64,000 nucleotides of DNA from Hymenobacter terricola (GTDB lineage: Bacteria; Bacteroidota; Bacteroidia; Cytophagales; Hymenobacteraceae): NCBI RefSeq assembly GCF_017921975.2, contig NZ_JAGEMO020000007.1, forward strand, positions 124,001-188,000, given 5' to 3'. Positions within the stretch are counted from its first letter, which is position 1. Every line of letters begins with the position of its first letter. Below are positions 18,651-27,016 of the stretch, piece after piece. The notes beneath the pieces were generated by a model, which saw only the letters and a list, made by a program, of their open reading frames with translations, ran no database searches and was not told the origin of the DNA. The position numbers were made by a program, and so were the translations under genes.

Positions 18651-19421
18651 CTACCCCAAATCCGGGCGGCGCAGCAGCGCCTTTTTATTCACCCACAGCA
18701 GCAGCGCCGGAGGCAGCAGCAGCAACAGCGAGGCCACGGCAGCCAGCTGCGCATTGGCTTCGCCCACGTATGTAAATACCTGCACCGTGAGCGTGCGCAC
18801 CTTGCCCACGCTCAGTAGGTTGGTGAACCCGAAATCGAACCAGCTGAGCAGAAATGTCTGGAACAGCGCCGTGCGCAGCAGCGGCCACGCCAGCGGCAGC
18901 AGCACTTGCTGGAACGCCTGCCGCGGCGTGCAGCCCAGCGTGCGGGCCAGCTGCTCATACTCCGTGGCCTGCTGCGACCAAAAGCTGCGCAGTAGCAGCG
19001 TGGCGAAGGGCAGCGCAATCAGCAGCAGCCCCACCAGCACTCCACCCACCGAGCCCGACAAATGCAGCCGGATAATAAACGGCTGAATGAGCACGGCCAG
19101 CAGCACCGGCGGCAGCGCATAGGGCAGGTAGCTAAGGGCCTCCCAGCGCCCCGGCCGCGCCGTGCGCGCGATGGCCCACGCCAGCCCAAAGCCGCCCGCC
19201 GTGGCCACCGCCGCCACCACGCTGGCCAGCAGCAGGCTGCGGCCCAGGCCGGCCAGCAGCTCGTTGTCGGCGGCCAACAGGCTGCGCAGCGCCCCCAGCG
19301 AATATTCGGCGGGCAGCACGGCCGGAAACCGCCACCCCGGCGCCACCGCCAGCAAAGCCAGCAGCCCAAACGGCAGCGCAAACAGCCCTCCCAGCAGCGT
19401 CGTGAGCAGCTTAGAACGCAT
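18651..19421 (-). CDS. ABC transporter permease, second subunit
   Basis: A 256-residue inner-membrane protein with about six hydrophobic segments. The EAA loop that docks onto the ATPase is seen in YEQLARTLGCTPRQAFQQVLLPLAWP. It belongs to the binding-protein-dependent permease family and overlaps the other permease gene by 11 bp. In E. coli YnjC the two permease halves are one polypeptide; here they are separate. Confidence 0.9.
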   Translation of the reverse strand: MRSKLLTTLLGGLFALPFGLLALLAVAPGWRFPAVLPAEYSLGALRSLLAADNELLAGLGRSLLLASVVAAVATAGGFGLAWAIARTARPGRWEALSYLPYALPPVLLAVLIQPFIIRLHLSGSVGGVLVGLLLIALPFATLLLRSFWSQQATEYEQLARTLGCTPRQAFQQVLLPLAWPLLRTALFQTFLLSWFDFGFTNLLSVGKVRTLTVQVFTYVGEANAQLAAVASLLLLLPPALLLWVNKKALLRRPDLG

Positions 19422-20265
19422 GGCGGCGGGTTAAGCGAATGAGCACCAAAATCAGCCCCAGCAGCCCCACGGCCACCAGGAAGCCAGCTAGGTATGCGGC
19501 CGGCAGCTCCCGCAAATCGAAGCGCTGCAAGCGCGTGGCGATATACACGCTCAGCATCTGCGGATAGGGCCGGCCCAGCAGCAGCGGCAGGTCGTAGGCC
19601 CCGAGCGTGGCAATGCCGCTGAGCAGCAGGGCGGGAGCCGCCCGGCGCAGTAGCACTGGCACCGCCACCCGCCACCGGAACTGCGCCGCGCTGGCCCCCA
19701 GCGTCTGGGTCAGCTGGCGGTAGTCATCGAGCCGGCTTTCCTGGTAAATGGCCTGGAACAACAAGGTCAGAAACGGGAAAGCCAGCAGTACCTGCGCCAG
19801 GATGATGCCCCCGCCGGCCGCGTCCTGCACCAACTCCGGAAAGGCGTCGAGGCTGTGGGTAAGGCCCAGCTGGAAGCTGAGGCGGGACAGCCACCCGGCC
19901 CGGCTCAGCAGCTGAAACAGGTAGAAACCCATCACCAGCGAAGGCATGAGCAAGGGCACGTACAACAGCGTCGGAAACGGCCGGCGCCGCAGCGTGGCCT
20001 GCGCCCCCAGCACCAGCCCAAGGGCCGCCGCTACCGACAATCCCAACGATGCGCCGGCCACCCAGAGGCTGAACAGCGCCGACTTCAGCAGGCCCGTATC
20101 GGCCCCCAGCGCCAGCCAGTAGCGCCCGGTGAAGCCCGCCGCCAGCGGCCCCACCACGCCCACGCTCCCCAGCAGGGCATAGCCCAGCCCGGCCAGCGGC
20201 AGGCCCACCACCAGCAGGGCGTACAGGCCCAAAAGCAGTTTACCGGACCGGAGCTTCGATGACAT
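19411..20265 (-). CDS. ABC transporter permease, first subunit
   Basis: A 284-residue inner-membrane protein with about six hydrophobic segments and the EAA loop in YRQLTQTLGASAAQFRWRVAVPVLL. It pairs with the downstream permease to form the channel. The start overlaps the end of the binding-protein gene by 26 bp, which implies co-expression. Confidence 0.9.
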   Translation of the reverse strand: MSSKLRSGKLLLGLYALLVVGLPLAGLGYALLGSVGVVGPLAAGFTGRYWLALGADTGLLKSALFSLWVAGASLGLSVAAALGLVLGAQATLRRRPFPTLLYVPLLMPSLVMGFYLFQLLSRAGWLSRLSFQLGLTHSLDAFPELVQDAAGGGIILAQVLLAFPFLTLLFQAIYQESRLDDYRQLTQTLGASAAQFRWRVAVPVLLRRAAPALLLSGIATLGAYDLPLLLGRPYPQMLSVYIATRLQRFDLRELPAAYLAGFLVAVGLLGLILVLIRLTRRHAF

Positions 20266-21463
20266 GGGCGCGGAAATCTTTGAACAGCCGGGTCATGTAT
20301 TCCGGGTCCGGCTCGGCCAGGGCCAGGCCCTGAATGCTGGCTCGCCGGGGAGCATAGCGGCGCGAGGGCAGCTGCTCGAACTGCTGGCGCTGGGCCGCAG
20401 TTAGCGCAGCCAGGTTCAGCACGGTGTGGTCGCCCCACACGTTGGGGTCCATTTTTTTGAGCTGGGCTTCGGGCGAAATCAGGAAATTGACGACCAGCAG
20501 GGCGGCTTCGGGGTGCTGGCTGCCCTGCACCACGCCCAGGTAGTGCGAGTTTTGAATGGTGCCGGGCGTGGGCACGTAGGCGCGGGCCGTGGCCGGAAAT
20601 ACGCCCTGGTTCACCTTGTTGTCCACTTCGGCGTCGTTGTTGGAGAAAGTGAAGGCTACCTCGCCGTTGGCAAAGAGCTGGTGCAGCTGGGCCAGCTGCT
20701 CGGGAAAGGTCTGGCCCTGCTTCCAGAAGTAGGGCCGGCTGGCATTCACCTGCCGCCACAGCTCGCCCGACCATTTGGTATACACGGCCTCGTTGAACTT
20801 GCCCTGGAACAGCTTCGGGTCGCCCGCCAGGGCCATCATCCACGATTTCAGCAGCGTCATGCCCGTAAACTCGTTCGGGATGGTGAACTGGCCGGGGTGC
20901 GCCTTCACAAAAGCCGGCAGCTCAGCAAACGACTTTGGTGGCCGCGCCACCTTGCTCGAATCGTAGATAAACGTGAACTGCACGTTGCCCCAGGGGCACT
21001 CCATGCCCGCCACCGGCTGTTGGAAATCGGTGTTGATGAACGGGTTTTGCAGGTCGAGGAAGTGGGCGTTGGGCAGCTTGTCCACGAAGGGCCCGAGCAG
21101 CGCGTCCACTTGCCGCAGCTGGTAAAACGTCTCGCCGTTTATCCACACGATGTCGGCCTGGCTGGGCTGGCCGGCCTCTTTTTCGGCGGCCAGGGTTTGG
21201 GCCAGGCCCGCGCCCTGGGCAGCTGAAATTTGCAGGTCGATGCCATACAGCCGCTTCACCTCGGGCTTCACGTAGGTGCTCATGTACTTGTTGATGAGCG
21301 GGTCGCCCATCCACATCTGCATGCTCACGGGCTGGTTCCGGCCTTTGGCTTCGATTTGCGGCCAGGTTTGGGCGAGGGTTTGCTGGGGCGTGCGGAACAT
21401 ATCGGAACCGCAGCCGCTGAGGAGGCTGAGGGCGGCGAGGAATAAGAGGAGGATTTTTTTCAT
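20240..21463 (-). CDS. ABC transporter substrate-binding lipoprotein (YnjB-like)
   Basis: A 407-residue lipoprotein: the signal sequence MKKILLLFLAALSLLSGC ends in a lipobox with Cys18. The mature part is a two-domain binding protein. QADIVWINGETFYQLRQ, FTIPNEFTGMTLLKSWMMA and VAFTFSNNDAEVDNKV match the pattern of YnjB-type binding proteins. The ligand is unknown. In the cluster it would take the ligand from the TonB receptor (gene upstream) to the two permeases (genes downstream). The YnjB resemblance is by eye, not by search. Confidence 0.85.
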   Translation of the reverse strand: MKKILLLFLAALSLLSGCGSDMFRTPQQTLAQTWPQIEAKGRNQPVSMQMWMGDPLINKYMSTYVKPEVKRLYGIDLQISAAQGAGLAQTLAAEKEAGQPSQADIVWINGETFYQLRQVDALLGPFVDKLPNAHFLDLQNPFINTDFQQPVAGMECPWGNVQFTFIYDSSKVARPPKSFAELPAFVKAHPGQFTIPNEFTGMTLLKSWMMALAGDPKLFQGKFNEAVYTKWSGELWRQVNASRPYFWKQGQTFPEQLAQLHQLFANGEVAFTFSNNDAEVDNKVNQGVFPATARAYVPTPGTIQNSHYLGVVQGSQHPEAALLVVNFLISPEAQLKKMDPNVWGDHTVLNLAALTAAQRQQFEQLPSRRYAPRRASIQGLALAEPDPEYMTRLFKDFRAHVIEAPVR

Positions 21464-21477
21464 TGTTGAGAAAGCAC

Positions 21478-21507
21478 GTCATGCTTCGGCTACGCTCAGC
21501 ATGACGT
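21478..21507. repeat. Short palindrome, family A
   Basis: CGTCATGCT ... AGCATGACG with CGGCTACGCTC between, located between the TonB receptor and binding-protein genes. Confidence 0.7.
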
Positions 21508-21532
21508 TCTGTTTGATATTTCATTCAACCAC

Positions 21533-24500
21533 CTACAGTGCGTAGCGCAGGCCGAACTGGAACTGGCGCGGCGCACTCGCATTGCGCCGGATGATGCCCG
21601 AGCCTGCGGGCCCTGCCTGAATCTGGTTGCTTTGCGTTGCGTTGTTGGCGTAGCCGCTCAGGTTCTGGGTGTTGAGCACGTTGAAAACGTCGGCGGTCAG
21701 CTCCAGGCGGCTGGTTTTCTCGCCGAAGTGCAGCGTGTACTGCGCGCCCACATCGACCGTTTTCGACCAGGGCAGGCGGTCGGAGTTGCGGCCTTCGCCG
21801 GGGTAGCGGTCGGCGTTGCCGAGGTAGGCGGTGCTGAAGGAGCTGCCGTCGCCGTTCAGGTCGTTGGTGAACACGTTGGTGGTGCCGGGCACCAGGTAGC
21901 CGCCCGCCACGCGGTTGATGGGCTGGCCGCTTTGCAGCAGCGCCGCCAGCGTAAAGCGCAGGCTGTTAACTGGGTAATAGCTGCCAATGGCGTTGATAAC
22001 GTGCGTACGGTCGTTGATGGAATTGGCAAACTCGGCTCCGTAGTTGTTGCCGTCGGCGGCGCGGAAGTTCACGTCCTCGGTGTCGTTTTTCAGGTTCGAG
22101 AGGGTGTAGGAAACGCGGTAGCCGAACTGGTCCTCCGCCGCGTCTTTCTGGAGGTTAAAGCTGGCGGCCATGTAGCGCGAGCGGCCCTTCGACTCGGTTT
22201 CGACCACGCTGCGGGCCACGCCATTCACCCGCTGCCCGTCGATGAGGGCGTAGGAGCCCGTGGCATCGGTCACGATGGGCACCGGGCGGGTGGCATCGGC
22301 CTGGGTTGGGGTGCGAATTACCACGTTGTTCGGGTTCGTTACCGGGTATTCCGACACGCCGTTTACGTTGCGCAGGCGGAACAAATCGAAGGAGCGGTTG
22401 TACATCAAATCCACGTAGAAGCGCGTTTTGGGGTTCACCTGGTACTGGTAGCCCAGCGTGGCCTGGTGCGAGTAGGGGTTCTGGTAGCCCTCCGGGTTCA
22501 GGATGCGGCGCTCGCCGCCGAACACGGTGGCCCGCTGGCCCTGCAGGCTGGCCGCCGACGGCCCGTTGAGGTAGGCAACCCCGCTGGCGCTGGCGCCCTG
22601 GTTGCCATCGAAGGTGATGCGGTCCACGTCGGTACCGGCCGGCAGGGCGCCTACTTTTATCAGCTGGCGGAGCTGGGTTTTGTAGTCGGCCGAGTTGGTA
22701 TTGGCCCCGAGGGCATCGCTGTACACGGTGTACAGAATCTTGTCGTAGAACAGGCCGTAGCCGCCGCGCAGGCTGCTGCGGTCGGTCAGCTGGAGGTTGA
22801 AATTGGCGCGGGGCGCGATGTTGTTGCGGTCGCCAGTGGCCGCGCCGCCTTTGGAGAGGTTGTCGTAGTCGTAGCGCAGGCCCAGGGTCACGTTCAGGCG
22901 GTCGGTCACGGCCACCAGGTCTTCCACGTAAACATTGTACAGGTTCTGAGTGGTGCCGAAGGAGGCCGGCCGCAGCTCCACGCTGTAGTAGTCAACGGCC
23001 GCGGTGCTGGGAATGTCGTTGATGCTCAAATCCGCCCCGAGGTTGCGGGCACGCAGCGCATCCAGCTGCGGCTGCGTCAGGTGCACGGTGTAGCTGCCGT
23101 TGGGGTTGCCGCCGCCAAACAGCAGATGCTCGGTGCTGATGATGCCGAAACCGCCCTTGAAGGTGTTGCGGCCTTTGAGCAGCGTGAATTTCTGCTGGGC
23201 CTGCCAGGTGCTCTGGTGCGAATCGAAGAGGTAGCCGGGGTGGCCGAGGTAGGCCAAGGTGGTGCCGGTGGGGTCGTTCACCGTCACATCGGGGCTGTTG
23301 GGGTTCTGGGCGCGGGCGTAGTTCCAGCGGAAGCGGGCGTACTGCACATCGGTTTCGGAAGTGAAGTTGCGGCCCACGTACACGTTCTGGGTGGCAATTT
23401 CGATGGAATTCCGGTCTTGCTTGTTGCCGCTGGACGGGAAGGCGATGCCGCCATCGAGCCCGCCGCCCTGGCGCTCAATGTTCACGATGCCCACGTTGGC
23501 CCGCAGCGACGAGCGGAACCGTTCCGTCCAGCGCTGGTCGAGCTTGCCCGAGAGGTAGGTGAACTGGTTGCGGCCGCGCACGGTGGCGTTCACGCCCAGC
23601 GTGGGCGACGTCAGCACGTTGTCCTTTAAGTCGAAGGTCTGCTCGGCGTTCAGGTAAAAAAACGTCTTGTCCTTCACCAGTGCCCCGCCCACGCCGAAGC
23701 CAAACTGCTGGCGCTGGAAGCCGCTTTTCACCTGGTTACCCGACAAATCGCGCTGGGCAAAATCCGTCTTGCCGTCGATGCCGGGACCGGGCCGGGTGAG
23801 GTAAAAAACTTCGGCCGTCAGGTCGTTGGAGCCCGACTTGGTGGTCACGTTCACGATGCCGTTGGCTGAGTTGCCGAACTCCGTGGAGAAGTTATTGGTG
23901 AGCACGCTCACGTTCTGGGCAAAACCCACCGGAATGGCGAAGCGCGAGCCGCCGAGGAAGTTCTCGTTGTTGTCGAGGCCGTCAATCAGGTAGTTGGTAT
24001 AAAGGCCATTGGCCCCGTTGATGCTCACGTTGGGAGCTTCGGTGAAGAAGCCGGTGGCCAGCGTCACGTTGGGCAGGCGGTAGAGGGCGCGGGTGATGTC
24101 GCGGGCCTCAATCGGAATCTCGCGCAGCTCGCGGGCCGACAGTTCCGACGACACCTCCGCGTTCTGGGTGTTGATGGTGGTGGCGTTGTTGGGCGCCCGC
24201 ACCGTCACGCCTTCCAGCGTTTGGTTGCTCAGCAGGGGCAGGTTCAGCGTCACGCTGGGGCTGGAGTTGGCCCGGAGCGTGAGGCCGGCTTCGCGCACGG
24301 CCTGGTACTTGTCGCTCACGGTGGTGCTCACGGCGTAAGAGCCGGCGGTACTCAGGCCCCGGAAGCGCACTTTGCCCTGGGCATCGGTGGTCAGCTCCGC
24401 GCTCAGGCCCACGGCGGCATTATCGAGGTGCACGGGCAGGCCCGCAACCGGTTTACGGGTGCTATTATCCAGCACTGATACCACCAAATCTACCTGCGCG

Positions 24501-24565
24501 GCAGCCCGGTGCAGAGGAATGAAAAACAGAAACAAAAACGCAATAAGCGAAGAAACTTTTTTCAT
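21533..24565 (-). CDS. TonB-dependent outer-membrane receptor (Oar-like)
   Basis: A 1,010-residue receptor. A signal peptide ends at AAAQ (residue about 24). Residues 25-115 form a carboxypeptidase-like regulatory beta-sandwich (STRKPVAGLPVHLDNAAVG). The plug follows (IPIEARDITRALYRLPNV, SINGANGLYTNYLIDGLDNNENF, VNVTTKSGSN), then a large barrel ending in an aromatic-poor final strand APRQFQFGLRYAL. No SusD partner gene is adjacent, unlike the SusC at 34914, so it probably takes a small ligand on its own. It is followed by the binding protein and permeases in the same orientation, suggesting one route from outside to cytoplasm. Confidence 0.92.
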   Translation of the reverse strand: MKKVSSLIAFLFLFFIPLHRAAAQVDLVVSVLDNSTRKPVAGLPVHLDNAAVGLSAELTTDAQGKVRFRGLSTAGSYAVSTTVSDKYQAVREAGLTLRANSSPSVTLNLPLLSNQTLEGVTVRAPNNATTINTQNAEVSSELSARELREIPIEARDITRALYRLPNVTLATGFFTEAPNVSINGANGLYTNYLIDGLDNNENFLGGSRFAIPVGFAQNVSVLTNNFSTEFGNSANGIVNVTTKSGSNDLTAEVFYLTRPGPGIDGKTDFAQRDLSGNQVKSGFQRQQFGFGVGGALVKDKTFFYLNAEQTFDLKDNVLTSPTLGVNATVRGRNQFTYLSGKLDQRWTERFRSSLRANVGIVNIERQGGGLDGGIAFPSSGNKQDRNSIEIATQNVYVGRNFTSETDVQYARFRWNYARAQNPNSPDVTVNDPTGTTLAYLGHPGYLFDSHQSTWQAQQKFTLLKGRNTFKGGFGIISTEHLLFGGGNPNGSYTVHLTQPQLDALRARNLGADLSINDIPSTAAVDYYSVELRPASFGTTQNLYNVYVEDLVAVTDRLNVTLGLRYDYDNLSKGGAATGDRNNIAPRANFNLQLTDRSSLRGGYGLFYDKILYTVYSDALGANTNSADYKTQLRQLIKVGALPAGTDVDRITFDGNQGASASGVAYLNGPSAASLQGQRATVFGGERRILNPEGYQNPYSHQATLGYQYQVNPKTRFYVDLMYNRSFDLFRLRNVNGVSEYPVTNPNNVVIRTPTQADATRPVPIVTDATGSYALIDGQRVNGVARSVVETESKGRSRYMAASFNLQKDAAEDQFGYRVSYTLSNLKNDTEDVNFRAADGNNYGAEFANSINDRTHVINAIGSYYPVNSLRFTLAALLQSGQPINRVAGGYLVPGTTNVFTNDLNGDGSSFSTAYLGNADRYPGEGRNSDRLPWSKTVDVGAQYTLHFGEKTSRLELTADVFNVLNTQNLSGYANNATQSNQIQAGPAGSGIIRRNASAPRQFQFGLRYAL

Positions 24566-24655
24566 GTGAAACTGCTAAAAATCAAGATATAAAAGCACAG
24601 CCCACCATCAATTCCCCATAAGAAAACTGGCAGTAGGCTGGCAAATGCCAGGATT

Positions 24656-25393
24656 TTAGCAATTTGGAGGGCCTCGGTGCGGATACGCCGCCGTGAGGGC
24701 CAGCGGGGCCGCGCTCTGCACGCCCGGCCAAGGCCGGGGGACTAAATGCCGCCGCAGCCGCCGCAGGGCGCGCAGCTGGTGCCGGGCCATCGGCTGCCGT
24801 AGCACCTGGGCCAGGTCTTGTTCGTTGTCCACATCGGCCAGGGCTGGCAGCTGCTGCACGGCAGCCCCGGCGGCCCGCAGCCGGTGGGCGAGCGCCCGGC
24901 CTAGCAGAGCCGTCTGCCAGGGCAGGGCAGCCCAGACCGCAGAGTCGAAATAAGTGCGCGCCACACCCAACAAGTACACTCCGCCGTCGGTGGCGGGGCC
25001 CAGGACCGCGCCAGTCATGGCCAGCATTGCCAGGGCCCGGCGCAGCAAGCCTACATCCAGTTGCGGGCAGTCGTTGCCGATAACCAGCAACTGCTCGTAG
25101 CCGCTGGCAAACGCCTCGTGCATGGCCCTGCTCAACCGGGCGCCAAAGGTGGCGCCAGTCTGCCGGCATGAATCGATGCAGAGAAAATCGGCCCCGACCT
25201 GCCGGGCCGTGGCCGTAGCGTGGCTAATAAGCTGGGCAACTACGGCTACGTTATCCGCCCTTGCCCCATTGCTCACCAGCTTTTTGTGCGCGGCATCCTG
25301 GCCCGCCGAGCGGGTAAAAAGCAGGATGGCAACAGCGGAAGTAGGCTTGGTCAAGGGTGACGAGTGGATGAGCTTGCGAGAAACTGCAGGCAC
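24656..25393 (-). CDS. DUF2064 / TIGR04282-type nucleotidyl-glycosyl transferase-like protein
   Basis: A 245-residue protein of the CofC/MobA-like fold named DUF2064. Its core is FGARLSRAMHEAFASGYEQLLVIGNDCPQLD, then GAVLGPATDGGVYLLGV, where the acidic GNDCP and DGG positions bind nucleotide and metal. Family members often neighbour radical SAM genes; here the radical SAM gene is at the far end of the cluster. The N-terminal start is uncertain: the GTG at 25393 gives the longest frame, but the promoter candidate would favour a start near the TTG at 25354. It ends 90 bp before the TonB receptor gene and may be the first gene of that transcript. Confidence 0.8.
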   Translation of the reverse strand: MPAVSRKLIHSSPLTKPTSAVAILLFTRSAGQDAAHKKLVSNGARADNVAVVAQLISHATATARQVGADFLCIDSCRQTGATFGARLSRAMHEAFASGYEQLLVIGNDCPQLDVGLLRRALAMLAMTGAVLGPATDGGVYLLGVARTYFDSAVWAALPWQTALLGRALAHRLRAAGAAVQQLPALADVDNEQDLAQVLRQPMARHQLRALRRLRRHLVPRPWPGVQSAAPLALTAAYPHRGPPNC

Positions 25394-25396
25394 TTA

Positions 25397-25427
25397 CGAC
25401 GGTACGCAGGCTTTAGATGTACCCAAA
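25397..25427 (-). promoter_or_regulatory. Candidate promoter for the transport cluster
   Basis: On the minus strand TTTG (25424-25427) and TACCGTCG (25397-25404) are exactly 19 nt apart, the Bacteroidota spacing; the -7 box fits TAnnTTTG only partly. Confidence 0.33.
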
Positions 25428-25580
25428 ACTACCGTTTATTGTAAATAAGCGCTGCCGTGCCAACTGCACAATCACGCGGTTGTTCTACCGGAACAGCACC
25501 CTTTTACCGCGTTTTATTGCCCGGCCATGCACGCGGCTGGCCCTGCTTCAGCAACTGAGACTTATAGTTCTGGCCGCGCT

Positions 25581-26378
25581 TCAATAACACAAAAAGACCC
25601 TATATGCTTTGCTAAGGGCCTTTTTTATTTTGCACCGCATTTGCAGCGCGGCCAAATCCAGGGTGTGTTTAAACCAGAGCTTCCAGCATTTTTCCTCTTG
25701 CTGGTACGCCAGGCGGCCCGCCACTTTCGCCACTCGCACGGTAGTGCCGGTGGTCTGCTCGCGCAGTACATATACCCCGTCGGGCAGCCCACTCAAATCC
25801 ACCTCGCTTTGCTGTGTAAGCGGGATTTCACCCGTTTTCACCGCTTGGCCCAGTCGGTTGAAGACCTTCAAACCCGTGCCTGCCGGCCCCGTGACGGTTA
25901 TTACGGCCGTGGCCGGGTTGGCATACGCTTGCAGGGTCAGCACCGCCGCCACGGTAACTGCCACCACGGGGCTGTTGGTGCTCGTGCCATCCTTATCGAC
26001 TTGCCGGAGACGGTGGCAGGCCAGGTCAGTGGGCGCGACCGGGGCAAACCGGTAGGCGACCGGCTGCGTGCGATTGCCCACCGCCGCTGAAGCCTGTCAG
26101 CATGCTGACGCAGGCCCCGACGGGCACCGTGGTGGCCAAGCCCACCCGCAACGCCGCGCTGCTGAGCGCTACCACTGGCGAGATAGTGGCCGCCGTAGCC
26201 GCATTGGTGTCAATCGCATCGAGCGGGGTACTGATAATGCCACAACCGATGATGACACAACCACAGTCTTTATCGACGACGGTGGACGCCCATTGCATCT
26301 GCGCCAAGCCCGCGCGAGGAACAAGGCGCCTAACAGCACAATCAGAAAGAGAGAGAGAGACTTCGAAAGAGAATTCAT
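25581..26378 (-). pseudogene. Decayed type IX-secreted protein
   Basis: Three minus-strand frames together give one broken protein. From 26378 the first frame starts with a good signal peptide (MNSLSKSLSLFLIVLLGALF). After a shift the next frame reads QMQWASTVVDKDCGCVIIG and ISPVVALSSAALRVGLATTV. A further shift near 26075 gives CHRLRQVDKDGTSTNSPVVA, then a C-terminal sorting domain (YANPATAVITV, GLKVFNRLGQAVKTG, SGLPDGVYVLRE). The normal end after AKVA is lost and the frame runs on to 25581. T9SS cargo proteins are usually longer, so an internal deletion is also likely. The start codon abuts the repeat element at 26379. Confidence 0.6.
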
Positions 26379-26522
26379 GACGAAGCTATTTAGAAAGTCA
26401 GTTCGCTGATGTAGAGACGCCTATTTGCGTCTCGTCGTTGAGTGATACCAGGGGTTCCCATTCAACGATGAGACGTAAATAGGCGTCTCTACGCCGTTCT
26501 GGCGACTTTCTAAACAGCTTCG
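26379..26522. repeat. Composite palindromic element with family C core
   Basis: Outer inverted arms (near 26382-26400 and 26503-26521, AGCTATTTAGAAAGTC and its near reverse complement) enclose inner arms 26411-26435 and 26466-26492 starting GTAGAGACGCCTATT. The inner unit recurs as a short copy at 44340-44366. It is non-coding and MITE-like in form. Confidence 0.75.
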
Positions 26523-27016
26523 ACTGTAATAATTGGGCGATGTAATACCCTTCAATCAAATTTGATAAAATGTTAATAATTAATATATTGATTATTAACG
26601 CGGAATTTATTCCACTAGTTGAAAAAGGTAGTTTCTGAGCTGTGCCCGCTTTCTATGTACTCGCAGCATCTTCCCATAAGGGCAGCTTGTGGCCAGCTGA
26701 CGCATACACGGCTGCGCCCCGAAATGCCCCCTTCTTTTCCCATAAAGTAGGACGATTGGCAAGGCCCGGCTCCCGGCCCAGGCAGCGGCAGAGCGGGGGC
26801 GAAGGAGAATTATCCCTCCGCTGAAAATGCTGGCTATCAAATTTCACCAGTTGTTTTGGCAGCGTTCAGCGGGCCCCGACAGCCACTGGTGGGGTTAGTT
26901 TAATCTTTCACCAAAAAAACTGGCTCTCCCACGTGGAACTAGTTAGAAGCCACGCACGCTTTGCGTAAATTGCGGGACTGCTACTGGTCCTCGCATTTGG
27001 CTTCTTTGTACTGCGT
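26523..27016. other. Gene-free interval upstream of the DUF5686 gene
   Basis: About 490 bp. The first 80 bp are strikingly AT-rich and hold a 28-bp near-perfect palindrome at 26572-26599 (GTTAATAAT ... ATTATTAAC). The rest is of normal composition; short open frames in it look random. A promoter for the gene at 27017 must lie here, but no clear -33/-7 pair is seen. Confidence 0.6.

Noticed and set aside
21632..23629. Plus-strand open frame of 665 codons opposite the TonB receptor
   Set aside because: It is antisense to a clear receptor and has low-complexity Val/Gly/His composition.
26607..26847. Short open frames on both strands in the gene-free interval
   Set aside because: They overlap each other in several frames, show no domain, and have no start-site context.
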